10,882 nt of DNA, taken from assembly GCA_011522905.1 (NCBI GenBank), contig WTIB01000243.1:1-10882 (forward strand), given 5' to 3'. This document shows, piece after piece, positions 1 through 6,180 of the stretch. The translations under genes and the position numbers were made by a program. Source of the stretch: Crocinitomicaceae bacterium. Lineage in GTDB: Bacteria > Bacteroidota > Bacteroidia > Flavobacteriales_D > Crocinitomicaceae. Below the pieces are notes generated by a model. The model ran no database searches, had not been told where the DNA came from, and saw nothing but the letters and a program-made list of their open reading frames with translations. Position 1 is the first letter of the stretch; each line of letters begins with the position of its first letter.

Positions 1-1040
1 AATATTTTTCTGATGCTCCAATCGTTAGCTCCTAGTGCCTTCAATATGCTAATAAAATTACATCTTAGAACAATCATAACCAAGAGTACAGATCCGATAT
101 TAATAATTCCAATAACAAGCATTAATATTATGATAATAAGTACGTTAGTATCTAAAAAAGATAGCCATGAAAAAATTTCATTTTCAGAATCTAGTATATT
201 AATAACCTTTAATAGCTCGGCATGTTCATTGGGTTCAAATTCAATAATGCTGGCAATATTTTCATGTTGTTTTTCGAGCTCTTCCCAATTATCAATTTGA
301 ACTTCAAATCCTGAAATAAATTCCATTGTGTTGTCTTGAGTTACACCAAAATCATTGAGCTCTTGGACACTTTTCAAAGAGGTAAAAATAACTTCATTAT
401 CAATTTTTTCAATTCCCGTTTCAAATATTCCGGCAATCTTAAATCGACGCATCAGGGATCTTTTTTTAACAAAAAATATGGCTATTTCATCTCCAATTTT
501 AAAATTCAAATCATCACATATTTTTTTTGAAAGGACAACTTCTTGTTGGTCACCTTTGAAGGAAGGAAGCTTACCTTTGACAAGCTGGGATTTTAAAAAG
601 GCCAGAGGGTAGTTTTGATCAACTCCTTTAAGCACCACTCCCGTGACATCTTGCTTAACGATTTTCTTACCATCTCTTTCCTTGTTGTCAAGTGTAAATT
701 TATCCGAACGAATTAATGCAGGTTTATAAATGACTGGAGATACAGATTTTACCCCCTTTATTTTTTTGATTTCTTTAAGCTTTTCTTGACTTAGATGAAT
801 TGGATCGGCTTCATAAATGTTTTTGTTACCATCCTTCATGATGAACAGAGGGGCATTGAAGCCAACTATTTTTTTTCTTATTTCGTTTTGGAAACCTGTA
901 ACCACGGCAATGGTAATCAAGTTAACAACAATGGTAAGTGCAATACTTATCATGGATATGCGCATGATAGGTTTAGAAACTTTTATACCTTTCTTGTTGT
1001 TTTTAAGAATTTTATCCGCTATGAAATATTCAAAAGACAA
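1..1040 (-). CDS. FtsX/LolC/E-type ABC transporter permease (C-terminus cut by window edge)
   Basis: Inner-membrane permease of the FtsX/MacB superfamily, most like the LolC/LolE lipoprotein-releasing permeases, which work with a LolD-type ATPase to pass lipoproteins from the inner membrane to a periplasmic carrier. About 346 codons are visible. The N-terminus reads SFEYFIADKIL, a typical start in Bacteroidota homologues. TM1 spans about residues 28-49, a periplasmic domain follows to about residue 285, and the next helix pair runs into the FtsX signature ILKALGAND near the window edge. The start is a TTG at 1040: an in-frame stop lies 8 codons upstream, and the first ATG (residue 26) would remove the conserved N-terminus. 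Just before the signature the usual ERT-like triplet reads LRC, a small departure from the family as I remember it. The assignment to lipoprotein release rather than another FtsX role is inference, because the ATPase is not in view. Confidence 0.85.
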   Translation of the reverse strand, partial: MSFEYFIADKILKNNKKGIKVSKPIMRISMISIALTIVVNLITIAVVTGFQNEIRKKIVGFNAPLFIMKDGNKNIYEADPIHLSQEKLKEIKKIKGVKSVSPVIYKPALIRSDKFTLDNKERDGKKIVKQDVTGVVLKGVDQNYPLAFLKSQLVKGKLPSFKGDQQEVVLSKKICDDLNFKIGDEIAIFFVKKRSLMRRFKIAGIFETGIEKIDNEVIFTSLKSVQELNDFGVTQDNTMEFISGFEVQIDNWEELEKQHENIASIIEFEPNEHAELLKVINILDSENEIFSWLSFLDTNVLIIIILMLVIGIINIGSVLLVMIVLRCNFISILKALGANDWSIRKI

Positions 1041-1047
1041 GTACTTG
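1038..1047. repeat. Perfect 10-bp palindrome CAAGTACTTG spanning two divergent starts
   Basis: The palindrome carries a TTG at each end, one per strand. The minus-strand TTG (1040-1038) is the best start for the permease. The plus-strand TTG (1045-1047) is in frame with the namZ lipoprotein and is an alternative to its ATG at 1021. It may be an operator or a coincidence. Confidence 0.5.
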
Positions 1048-1059
1048 TTTTTTAATACT

Positions 1060-1067
1060 CAAAAATA
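1060..1067 (-). promoter_or_regulatory. Candidate Bacteroidota -7 box for the permease
   Basis: TATTTTTG on the minus strand matches TAnnTTTG exactly and lies 19 bases before the TTG start at 1040. No clear -33 TTG is present at the usual distance. The box sits inside the coding sequence of the divergent namZ gene. Confidence 0.4.
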
Positions 1068-2263
1068 CACAAAGCTTTTATGCTTGGAGTTTATTTTTTT
1101 GTTTTTACTTTTTTCATGTCATTCCAATCAAAAGCCAATTGGCGATAAATTAAAAGGTATTCACTCGGAGAAATCGGATACAAATATCATAGTTGGAGCT
1201 GAACAGCTTGATTTAATTAGTGAACATATCAAAGGTAAAGTATAGCCGTAGTTGGAAATCAATCTTCCATATTAAATAATGGTGTACATATAGTAGACAC
1301 TTTATTATCCTTAAATCACAAATTGATTAAAGTTTTTTCTCCTGAGCATGGTTTCAGAGGAAAAGGAAGCGCTGGAGAGCACATTTCTAATTCTAAAGAC
1401 CCTAAAACAGGATTGCCAATTGTTTCATTATATGGCTCACACAAGAAACCAAGCTCAAAGGACCTGGAAGGAATAGAGCTTCTTATTTTTGATATTCAAG
1501 ATGTGGGTGTGCGCTTTTATACATACATATCTACTTTACATTATGTAATGGAGGCCTGTGCTGAAAATAATATTCCTTTAATGATTCTTGACCGACCTAA
1601 TCCAAACGGAGATTATGTGGATGGTCCCATTTTAGAATTGAAATATAAATCCTTTGTAGGAATGCATCCAGTCCCCATTGTTCACGGAATGACTATTGGT
1701 GAATACGGAAAGATGATCAATGGACAGTTTTGGATGAAAGATTCAGCGCAGTGTAAATTAGAGGTAATTCCCTGCAAGAACTACAGTCATCACATGAACT
1801 ACTCGCTTCCTGTACCTCCGTCACCTAATTTAAAGTCAGATGCCTCCATAAGGCTTTATCCCAGCTTATGTCTTCTTGAAGCTACTTCGGTGAGTGTAGG
1901 GCGTGGTACTTCATCGCCATTTGAATGGTTTGGACACCCTAAATTTCCAGAACAAGGTTTGTCATTTATACCAAAGTCAATTGAAGGGGCAAGTCATCCG
2001 AAACATGAGAATGTCAAATGTAATGCGTTCAAACCAGTCGTTGATTTCGAGAAAAAGAAGATAAATCTTGATTATGTAATAAAGTCATATCATCTACTAA
2101 AGGAGGATTTCATGACTAAAAACTCATTTTTCAACAAATTGGCAGGAACAGACCGACTATTTGAGCAAATTGCTTCTGGAATGAGTCAAAATGAAATTAG
2201 AAATTCTTGGAATGAGGGATTAGATAAATTCAAAGCGGTAAGAGCCCGTTATCTAATCTATGA

Positions 2264-2758
2264 CTAGTCAATTTGGTCCTGACTTTTCTCTACTTTTTCC
2301 TTCATTTCTGTTGAATACTTCGCAAGTGTTTCTTCAACCTTTTTATCAGTTGCGCCGATGATTCTGGCAGCCAATATTCCGGCATTTTTGGCGCCATTCA
2401 ATGCTACAGTAGCTACTGGAATACCATTTGGCATTTGTAGAATACTCAAAATAGAGTCCCAGCCATCAATAGAATTCGATGATTTTATAGGTACTCCGAT
2501 GACAGGAAGCGTGGTCATGGATGCCGTCATTCCTGGGAGATGAGCAGCACCTCCTGCTCCAGCAATAATTACCTGAATACCTCTTTTGGAAGCGCTGCGC
2601 GCGTATTCTACCATTTTATCTGGTGTTCTATGGGCAGAAACGATTTGAACCTCTGCTTCGATTCCGAATGCATCTAATATGTCTTTGGCGTCTTTCATGA
2701 CTGGTAGGTCAGACGCACTTCCCATGATAATTCCAACTTTAATCTGTTTCATTTTCAT
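2264..2758 (-). CDS. purE: N5-carboxyaminoimidazole ribonucleotide mutase (PurE, class I)
   Basis: Cytoplasmic purine-synthesis enzyme that converts N5-CAIR to 4-carboxy-AIR. The 164 residues match the usual class I length. Visible motifs are GSASD (residues 13-17) in the nucleotide-binding loop, SAHRTP (41-46) with the catalytic-region His43, and AGAGGAAHLPGM (66-77) with His73. VIGVPI lies at 86-91. The C-terminal 25 residues are charged and helical, as in many homologues. The start is ATG 2758, with a second ATG two codons later. It begins 20 bases inside the end of tatA, so translational coupling is likely. The stop shares a CTAG palindrome with the stop of the convergent namZ. No purK neighbour is present, unlike the E. 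coli purEK arrangement. Confidence 0.96.
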   Translation of the reverse strand: MKMKQIKVGIIMGSASDLPVMKDAKDILDAFGIEAEVQIVSAHRTPDKMVEYARSASKRGIQVIIAGAGGAAHLPGMTASMTTLPVIGVPIKSSNSIDGWDSILSILQMPNGIPVATVALNGAKNAGILAARIIGATDKKVEETLAKYSTEMKEKVEKSQDQID

Positions 2759-3101
2759 TCAGTTCTTTTTCCCCAGTATTGGTTTTCACCTGTTTTTTCA
2801 CTGGGGGCTCGTAATTTACTGTGTGCTTAATATCTGTCAGCATTTGATCCATAGGCACCTTTATTTCTTCTTCTGTTTCTTTAACCAGTTCCGATATGTT
2901 CAAATCTTTTTTGATATCGCCTCCTGATTTTTTTATTTCATCTTTGATGTCATCAGAAGCATTTCGAATTTGATAAATTGCTTTACCCATTGTTTTTGCA
3001 ATACTCGGTATACTCTTTGACCCAAAAAAAAGCAATACAAAGACGAGAATCAAAAGAATCTCACTTCCTGCGATATCATTAAGAAATAACAATGTTGCCA
3101 T
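2739..3101 (-). CDS. tatA: Sec-independent twin-arginine translocase subunit TatA/TatE
   Basis: Membrane subunit of the Tat system, which exports folded proteins and is thought to assemble into the pore-forming oligomer with TatC. The protein (120 residues from ATG 3101) has a short periplasmic N-terminus, one TM helix (about 11-26), the FG hinge (26-27), and the amphipathic helix with P32 and the KTMGKAI segment (30-48). A long charged tail rich in Lys and Glu follows, making it longer than typical TatA proteins of 60-90 residues. A TTG at 3110 could extend it by 3 residues, but that TTG overlaps the perfect -7 box at 3108-3115, so ATG 3101 is preferred. It lies 57 bases after the HDAC gene on the same strand and overlaps purE by 20 bases. 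TatA is favoured over TatB because this phylum generally lacks TatB, but that is inference. Confidence 0.92.
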   Translation of the reverse strand: MATLLFLNDIAGSEILLILVFVLLFFGSKSIPSIAKTMGKAIYQIRNASDDIKDEIKKSGGDIKKDLNISELVKETEEEIKVPMDQMLTDIKHTVNYEPPVKKQVKTNTGEKELNENETD

Positions 3102-3107
3102 CGGGGA

Positions 3108-3115
3108 CAAATTTA
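3108..3115 (-). promoter_or_regulatory. Bacteroidota -7 box for tatA-purE
   Basis: TAAATTTG on the minus strand matches TAnnTTTG exactly and ends only 6 bases before ATG 3101, implying a leaderless or nearly leaderless tatA-purE transcript. A TTG lies 25 bases upstream (3143-3141), slightly too far for a standard -33 element. Confidence 0.55.
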
Positions 3116-3158
3116 CAACTTATTTGTATCTGAAAAAAAACAAGAAACATATGAATTT

Positions 3159-4055
3159 TTATATTCGACAGTTGAGACCGACCCTAAAAGTATTGGCATG
3201 GGCCTCAATAATTGTTTTAATGTCTTCACTATATCCACCACCCATTGTACATGTGATCGGTACGTCTAGTTCTTTGCTGAAATTGAAAACAATTTCATCC
3301 CTTTGCTTACACCCATTCATACTCAGCGATAGCTTTCCAAGCTTATCCGTTTCTAAAACATCCACTCCACACTGATAGAATATAAAATCAGGCTCTAGGA
3401 TATTTCCAATTTCATGGAGTTGTTTTTCTAGCTTATATAGGTATTCCTTATCCCTAGTACCGTTCTCCAGCTCAAGATCTACATCCGATTTTTCTTTATG
3501 CAATGGATAATTGTTTTTGCCGTGCATACTGAAAGTATAGATGTTTTTTTCTTCGGTGCACAGGGCTGCGGTTCCATTTCCTTGATGAACATCAAGATCA
3601 ATTATTAAAATTTGATTGACATGTGTATTATTTTGAAGCCATTTGGCAGCGATGACTTGATCATTCAGCAAACAGAAGCCCTCACCTCGGTTGAAAAATG
3701 CATGATGGGTTCCTCCAGCTATGTTAAAAGAAATGGCTCCTTTTAATGCACTTTCAGCTGCCATTCTCGTGCCTTCCATGATAGTCAGCTCTCTTTGAAT
3801 TAGCTGATGGGTATGGACAAAGCCCGATTGTCTTTGTTGTTTTGCTGATATTTTTAATGATTGAAGATCATTCAAATAGTCTTTGCAATGAATGTTTGAA
3901 ATAAATGCCTGATTTATTTTTTTAGGTACGATGATTTCATTTTCACTAATGGTTCCTTCGTGCAATAGCTGACGAGGAAGCAGATCGTACTTTTCCATTG
4001 GAAAACGGTGATTTTCTGGTAGAGGATGTACGTATATAGAATCAAATGCAATCAC
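3159..4055 (-). CDS. Histone deacetylase-family Zn-dependent deacetylase (class IV/HDAC11-like)
   Basis: Arginase-deacetylase fold hydrolase. Bacterial members remove acetyl or other acyl groups from small amides such as polyamines or from protein lysines; the substrate here cannot be told. In 298 residues the full active site is visible: GGTHHAF with His117 and His118, GFCLLND (127-132), the zinc ligands Asp155 and His157 in DLDVHQGNGT, the third ligand Asp237 in ETDKLG, and GGGY with catalytic Tyr275. The HQGNGT form resembles HDAC11 and bacterial class IV relatives rather than class I HHGDG. The start is a GTG at 4055: the conserved HPLPENHRFPMEKY begins at residue 10, so the downstream ATG at residue 20 is too late. 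It is followed by tatA and purE on the same strand, 57 bases on, but tatA has its own promoter box. It diverges from the small lipoprotein gene. Confidence 0.93.
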   Translation of the reverse strand: MIAFDSIYVHPLPENHRFPMEKYDLLPRQLLHEGTISENEIIVPKKINQAFISNIHCKDYLNDLQSLKISAKQQRQSGFVHTHQLIQRELTIMEGTRMAAESALKGAISFNIAGGTHHAFFNRGEGFCLLNDQVIAAKWLQNNTHVNQILIIDLDVHQGNGTAALCTEEKNIYTFSMHGKNNYPLHKEKSDVDLELENGTRDKEYLYKLEKQLHEIGNILEPDFIFYQCGVDVLETDKLGKLSLSMNGCKQRDEIVFNFSKELDVPITCTMGGGYSEDIKTIIEAHANTFRVGLNCRI

Positions 4056-4198
4056 GGTGCTGTAACAAATGATAAACCTGAATGTTGAATGACTTAAACA
4101 TATTTAAACTCATAAAGAAAGTTAAAAATGCTTAGTAAGTAGTAACGATTCTGAATAAGATCGCTTTGAATGCAAGTGTTAATTAAAAATCAAAAAAG
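4056..4198. promoter_or_regulatory. Divergent intergenic region between the HDAC gene and the small lipoprotein gene
   Basis: An AT-rich 143-base spacer that must hold both promoters. Neither strand has a perfect TAnnTTTG. The nearest matches are TCGCTTTG at 4161-4168 on the plus strand and a TATCATTTG (one extra spacer base) close to the GTG start on the minus strand. No coding sequence or stable hairpin is apparent. Confidence 0.35.
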
Positions 4199-4384
4199 AT
4201 GAAAAAGTTAGTTTTTTTATTTATCGCAGGCTGTGGATTGGGTCTTGCGAGTTGTGGTGGTACTTCTGCCTCTGACAATCCGGATGTTGTAGTCGAAGAT
4301 ACATTGGATAAAGATTCCATTGCAGAACCCAAAAATGCCGAAGGAGAATCTGTTCAATTGAAAGAGGAAGAACCTCTAAAATAG
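4199..4384 (+). CDS. Small acidic lipoprotein of unknown function
   Basis: A 61-residue predicted lipoprotein. MKK is followed by a hydrophobic stretch and lipobox LASC (Cys19), then GG. The mature part is about 43 residues, strongly acidic (Asp/Glu-rich, few Lys) and low in complexity, so it is probably disordered. A second IAGC at residues 9-12 resembles a lipobox but leaves too short a hydrophobic core. There is no Lys-acidic surface-export signal right after Cys19, so inner-leaflet attachment is the simpler guess. A strong terminator 56 bases past the stop suggests a single-gene transcript. I do not recognise the family. Confidence 0.75.
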   Translation: MKKLVFLFIAGCGLGLASCGGTSASDNPDVVVEDTLDKDSIAEPKNAEGESVQLKEEEPLK

Positions 4385-4437
4385 GATGACAAAATCATAG
4401 TGAAAAAGAAGGTATAGGTTCGTTCTTCATCTTTAAT

Positions 4438-4464
4438 AAAGTCCAACAAATGTTGGGCTTTTTT
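4438..4464 (+). terminator. Rho-independent terminator after the small lipoprotein gene
   Basis: An 8-bp stem (AGTCCAAC with GTTGGGCT, one G-T pair) closes on an AAAT loop and is followed directly by a run of five or six T residues. Two more A-T pairs can extend the stem. It lies about 55-80 bases past the stop at 4384. Confidence 0.85.
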
Positions 4465-4484
4465 ATTGTATCAATGGATTATTT

Positions 4485-4724
4485 ATGTGGAATGATATAC
4501 TAATATATTTTTTCGGGGGGAGCAATCATTATCCTTTTATAAATCAATGGCATTCTATTACAAATGTGATCCATAAATACATAAGTACAACAAATGATGT
4601 TGTTTATTTATGTCAGATTTGTATCTCTTCAATCTTGATTTTTTTGGTTTTGTTTATCCTTTTCTTCAGCCTTAGTTATGTACTTCATTTAATGAAGATT
4701 TTCATTACACTTGAAGACAAATGA
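4485..4724 (+). CDS. Possible small single-helix membrane protein
   Basis: A 79-residue frame of unknown family. The first 42 residues are mixed and aromatic-rich (Trp, Tyr, Phe, His). A strongly hydrophobic segment at about 43-70 (CISSILIFLVLFILFF and beyond) would form one transmembrane helix, leaving a short charged C-terminus. It begins 20 bases after the terminator's T-run and ends 3 bases before the stop of the convergent YkgJ-like gene, a spacing that fits the tight packing elsewhere in the window. There is no Shine-Dalgarno sequence, and only an imperfect -7 box (TATTTATG) overlaps the start. The high T content could produce such a frame by chance, so it is given as tentative. Confidence 0.4.
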   Translation: MWNDILIYFFGGSNHYPFINQWHSITNVIHKYISTTNDVVYLCQICISSILIFLVLFILFFSLSYVLHLMKIFITLEDK

Positions 4725-4727
4725 TAA

Positions 4728-5228
4728 TTACGTATTACTTAGGATTTCTTTTACTATTCGTGCGACAGCAGGGCATACGGTAGTATTTCGTATGGTAAGA
4801 TCCATGATCTGAGTTACATTTTTTCGATCTGTATGTGGATACTCTCTGCATGCCAGAGGTCTTACATCATATATTTGACAGGTATTGTCTTCATTTAAAA
4901 AAGAACAAGGCGATTGCTGTAATACGTAATCATTATCCTCATCTAGTTTTAAATATTTTTCGGTAAAACTCCCTGCTTTTACCCTCAGGTGTTTTGCAAT
5001 TCTATTGATGTCAGCATTCCTGAAAATCGGACTTGTGGTTTTGCAGCAATTCGCACAGGACAAACAATCCATGGTCTCAAATTCCTTGTCATGAAGATCA
5101 TTGAATTGAAGATTTAATGCTTTGGGGCCTTGTTTTTTAAGCTGATTGAGCTTTTTTCGAAAAATTTTACGGTTTTTTTTTGCCTCAGATAAGCTTTTTT
5201 GGTCTTTATTTCTCAATGAATTGTTCAT
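4728..5228 (-). CDS. YkgJ-family cysteine-cluster protein (CxxCxxCC)
   Basis: A 166-residue cytoplasmic protein of the YkgJ/UPF0153 type, thought to bind zinc or an iron-sulfur cluster; no reaction is established. The family core is clear: CLSCANCC (Cys55, 58, 61, 62), then PCSFLNEDNTC (Cys108, Cys117), IYDVRPLACREYP (Cys127) and a last Cys152 in TTVCPA, eight cysteines in all. The first 45 residues are very basic and probably helical (KKNRKIFRKKLNQLKKQ), an N-terminal extension before the metal-binding core. The ATG at 5228 is the only reasonable start. It diverges from the small gene at 5294 across a 65-base spacer. Confidence 0.85.
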   Translation of the reverse strand: MNNSLRNKDQKSLSEAKKNRKIFRKKLNQLKKQGPKALNLQFNDLHDKEFETMDCLSCANCCKTTSPIFRNADINRIAKHLRVKAGSFTEKYLKLDEDNDYVLQQSPCSFLNEDNTCQIYDVRPLACREYPHTDRKNVTQIMDLTIRNTTVCPAVARIVKEILSNT

Positions 5229-5258
5229 GAATGGGTATCAAGTAGGTCCAAATTAATA

Positions 5259-5266
5259 TACTTTTG
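5259..5266 (+). promoter_or_regulatory. Candidate -7 box for the gene at 5294
   Basis: TACTTTTG matches TAnnTTTG exactly, 27 bases before ATG 5294, giving a leader of roughly 20 bases. No TTG is found at the expected -33 distance. It lies in the 65-base divergent spacer shared with the YkgJ-like gene. Confidence 0.5.
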
Positions 5267-5293
5267 GTTGAAAAACATCATATTTACAATTAA

Positions 5294-5515
5294 ATGTATC
5301 CTGAATACCGTAAGCTATCCAACAATAAATCTTTTTACAAGATACACTCTGAAAATTCATTTGAGGAGCTTCAGCTGCTTGGCTCATCCGTCATGAGAAT
5401 GACTGTTAATGCCACTAAATACCCGGAAATCATAAGGATAAAGGATATGATAGATTGCGAGCCACCATTCGAAATGAGTACAGAAGAGGAGTTTTTAAAA
5501 CAAATAGATACGTAA
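5294..5515 (+). CDS. Small conserved-looking protein of unknown function
   Basis: A 73-residue soluble protein without signal peptide or TM helix. The sequence has balanced composition and the look of a folded protein: YRKLSNNKSFYKI at the start, FEELQLLGSS in the middle, and KYPEIIRIKDMIDC before an acidic tail. There is one cysteine (in IDCEPP). A perfect -7 box stands 27 bases ahead of its ATG. I have a faint recollection of similar short Bacteroidota hypotheticals but cannot name a family, so no function is assigned. A CAP-protein gene follows 42 bases downstream on the same strand, across a short inverted repeat. Confidence 0.7.
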   Translation: MYPEYRKLSNNKSFYKIHSENSFEELQLLGSSVMRMTVNATKYPEIIRIKDMIDCEPPFEMSTEEEFLKQIDT

Positions 5516-5518
5516 CAG

Positions 5519-5535
5519 AATACATAGCTTGTATT
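5519..5535. repeat. Short inverted repeat between the small gene and the CAP gene
   Basis: AATACA and TGTATT form a perfect 6-bp inverted repeat around a TAGCT loop, starting 4 bases after the stop at 5515. No T-tract follows, so it is not a convincing terminator. It could be an operator for the CAP gene or a chance AT-rich match. Confidence 0.4.
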
Positions 5536-5557
5536 ATAATCGGTAAAGATCTCCTGT

Positions 5558-6097
5558 ATGAAGTCCTTACCGTATTTATTGGTTTTAAGTGCACTGCTTT
5601 TTTCGTTTCATTTGCCCAATGAAAAACCTGTATCAGTTAAATTCAATGCAAATCCATCTGGAAAAGAACAGATTCAAGTGATGAATTCATCCTTTGAGAA
5701 GGAGCTGATACTGTTAATAAATAATTATCGAAATGAACACGGTCTATCTTCCTTGAAGATTCACAATTCATTGATGCGAGCGAGTCGATATCATGCCGCA
5801 GATATGGCGAATGAAGATTATTTTGAGCATGCAACACATAATAGAATTGGTAATCGTTTAGTGAGAGGAATGTCTACATTTAAACGTATTAAGATGTTTT
5901 ACGATGGTTTTGCAAATACCGAAAATTGTGGTGCGGGATATTCTTCACCTCAAGCCGTATTTAGTGGTTGGGTGAATAGTCCAGGTCATCATGCGAATCT
6001 CTTGAACGAGAGTGCAACTCACATGGGTGTTGGTTATTATCAAACAAATCATAGTACCTATAAAAGATATTGGGTCTTTGTTTCCTCCGTAGAGTAA
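5558..6097 (+). CDS. Secreted CAP-domain (SCP/PR1-like) protein
   Basis: A 179-residue exported protein of the CAP superfamily, whose bacterial members are extracellular or periplasmic with mostly unknown activity. A signal peptide covers about the first 18 residues (hydrophobic LPYLLVLSALLFSF), with no lipobox cysteine, so signal peptidase I processing is expected. The CAP domain runs from about residue 48 to the end: LLINNYRNEHGL, RASRYHAADMANEDYFEHAT with His79 and His91, the TENCGAG motif with Glu122, and SPGHHANLLN with His144/145. These correspond to the His and Glu residues of the CAP cavity. It ends with the YWVFV strand. The ATG at 5558 has no Shine-Dalgarno sequence. It may be co-transcribed with the small gene at 5294 or have its own promoter. 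Confidence 0.92.
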   Translation: MKSLPYLLVLSALLFSFHLPNEKPVSVKFNANPSGKEQIQVMNSSFEKELILLINNYRNEHGLSSLKIHNSLMRASRYHAADMANEDYFEHATHNRIGNRLVRGMSTFKRIKMFYDGFANTENCGAGYSSPQAVFSGWVNSPGHHANLLNESATHMGVGYYQTNHSTYKRYWVFVSSVE

Positions 6098-6130
6098 TAG
6101 CATATATCTAATTCTATCGTTTTTGGTCTT

Positions 6131-6180
6131 CTTTTAGCGCTGAATTTCGTACTTTTAGGCGCTTAAAATTTAGATTTTAG
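6131..6180 (+). repeat. Phased TTTTAG direct repeats in the icmF upstream region
   Basis: TTTTAG occurs at 6132-6137, 6153-6158 and 6175-6180, spaced 21 and 22 bases, about two helical turns. The first two copies extend to CTTTTAGCGCT and CTTTTAGGCGCTT, differing by one inserted G. The second copy overlaps a near -7 box (TACTTTTA, 6150-6157) and the third touches the icmF ATG. This is a plausible operator for a direct-repeat-binding regulator; no cobalamin riboswitch is visible in the 83-base spacer. Confidence 0.5.

Larger units (their letters stand above)
1021..2267 (+). pseudogene. namZ: NamZ/DUF1343 exo-beta-N-acetylmuramidase-family lipoprotein, frameshifted
   Basis: Family of exo-acting enzymes (GH171, formerly DUF1343) that remove terminal N-acetylmuramic acid from peptidoglycan fragments. 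The first 74 codons (1021-1242) encode a lipoprotein signal with lipobox LFSC (Cys33) and the start of the mature domain, ending in a TAG at 1243-1245. The family sequence resumes two bases later in another frame at 1245 (AVVGNQSS) and continues to the stop at 2265-2267. It contains FSPEHGF (Glu at 1344-1346), FDIQDVGVRFYTY, LDRPNPNG and PVPPSPNL. Deleting one TA of the TATA at 1241-1244 gives an intact protein of about 414 residues, the usual family length. The start is ATG 1021, which overlaps the divergent permease by 20 bases, or possibly TTG 1045. The break may be a real mutation or a sequencing or assembly error. The 3' end overlaps purE by 4 bases. Confidence 0.85.

Noticed and set aside
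817..1020. Upstream extension of the namZ frame back to 817
   Set aside because: This part is antisense to the permease N-terminal coding region, and the lipoprotein signal only makes sense from 1021 or 1045.
13..1055. Several plus-strand frames of 64-95 residues across the left end
   Set aside because: They lie antisense to one continuous minus-strand permease frame with clear FtsX-family features; their proteins are low-complexity and Ser/Phe/Ile-rich.
1323..2267. The larger namZ piece as an independent gene starting at TTG 1323
   Set aside because: The family sequence continues upstream of 1323 to 1245, so starting there would remove the first strand of the domain and the export signal.
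2358..2927. Plus-strand frames within purE and tatA
   Set aside because: Antisense shadows of well-supported genes with no recognisable features.
5643..5837. Minus-strand frame inside the CAP gene
   Set aside because: Antisense to a gene with a complete CAP signature; no start signals or family features.
6098..6180. Cobalamin riboswitch ahead of the B12-dependent icmF
   Set aside because: The spacer is only 83 bases, too short for the full element, and no B12-box-like sequence is visible.
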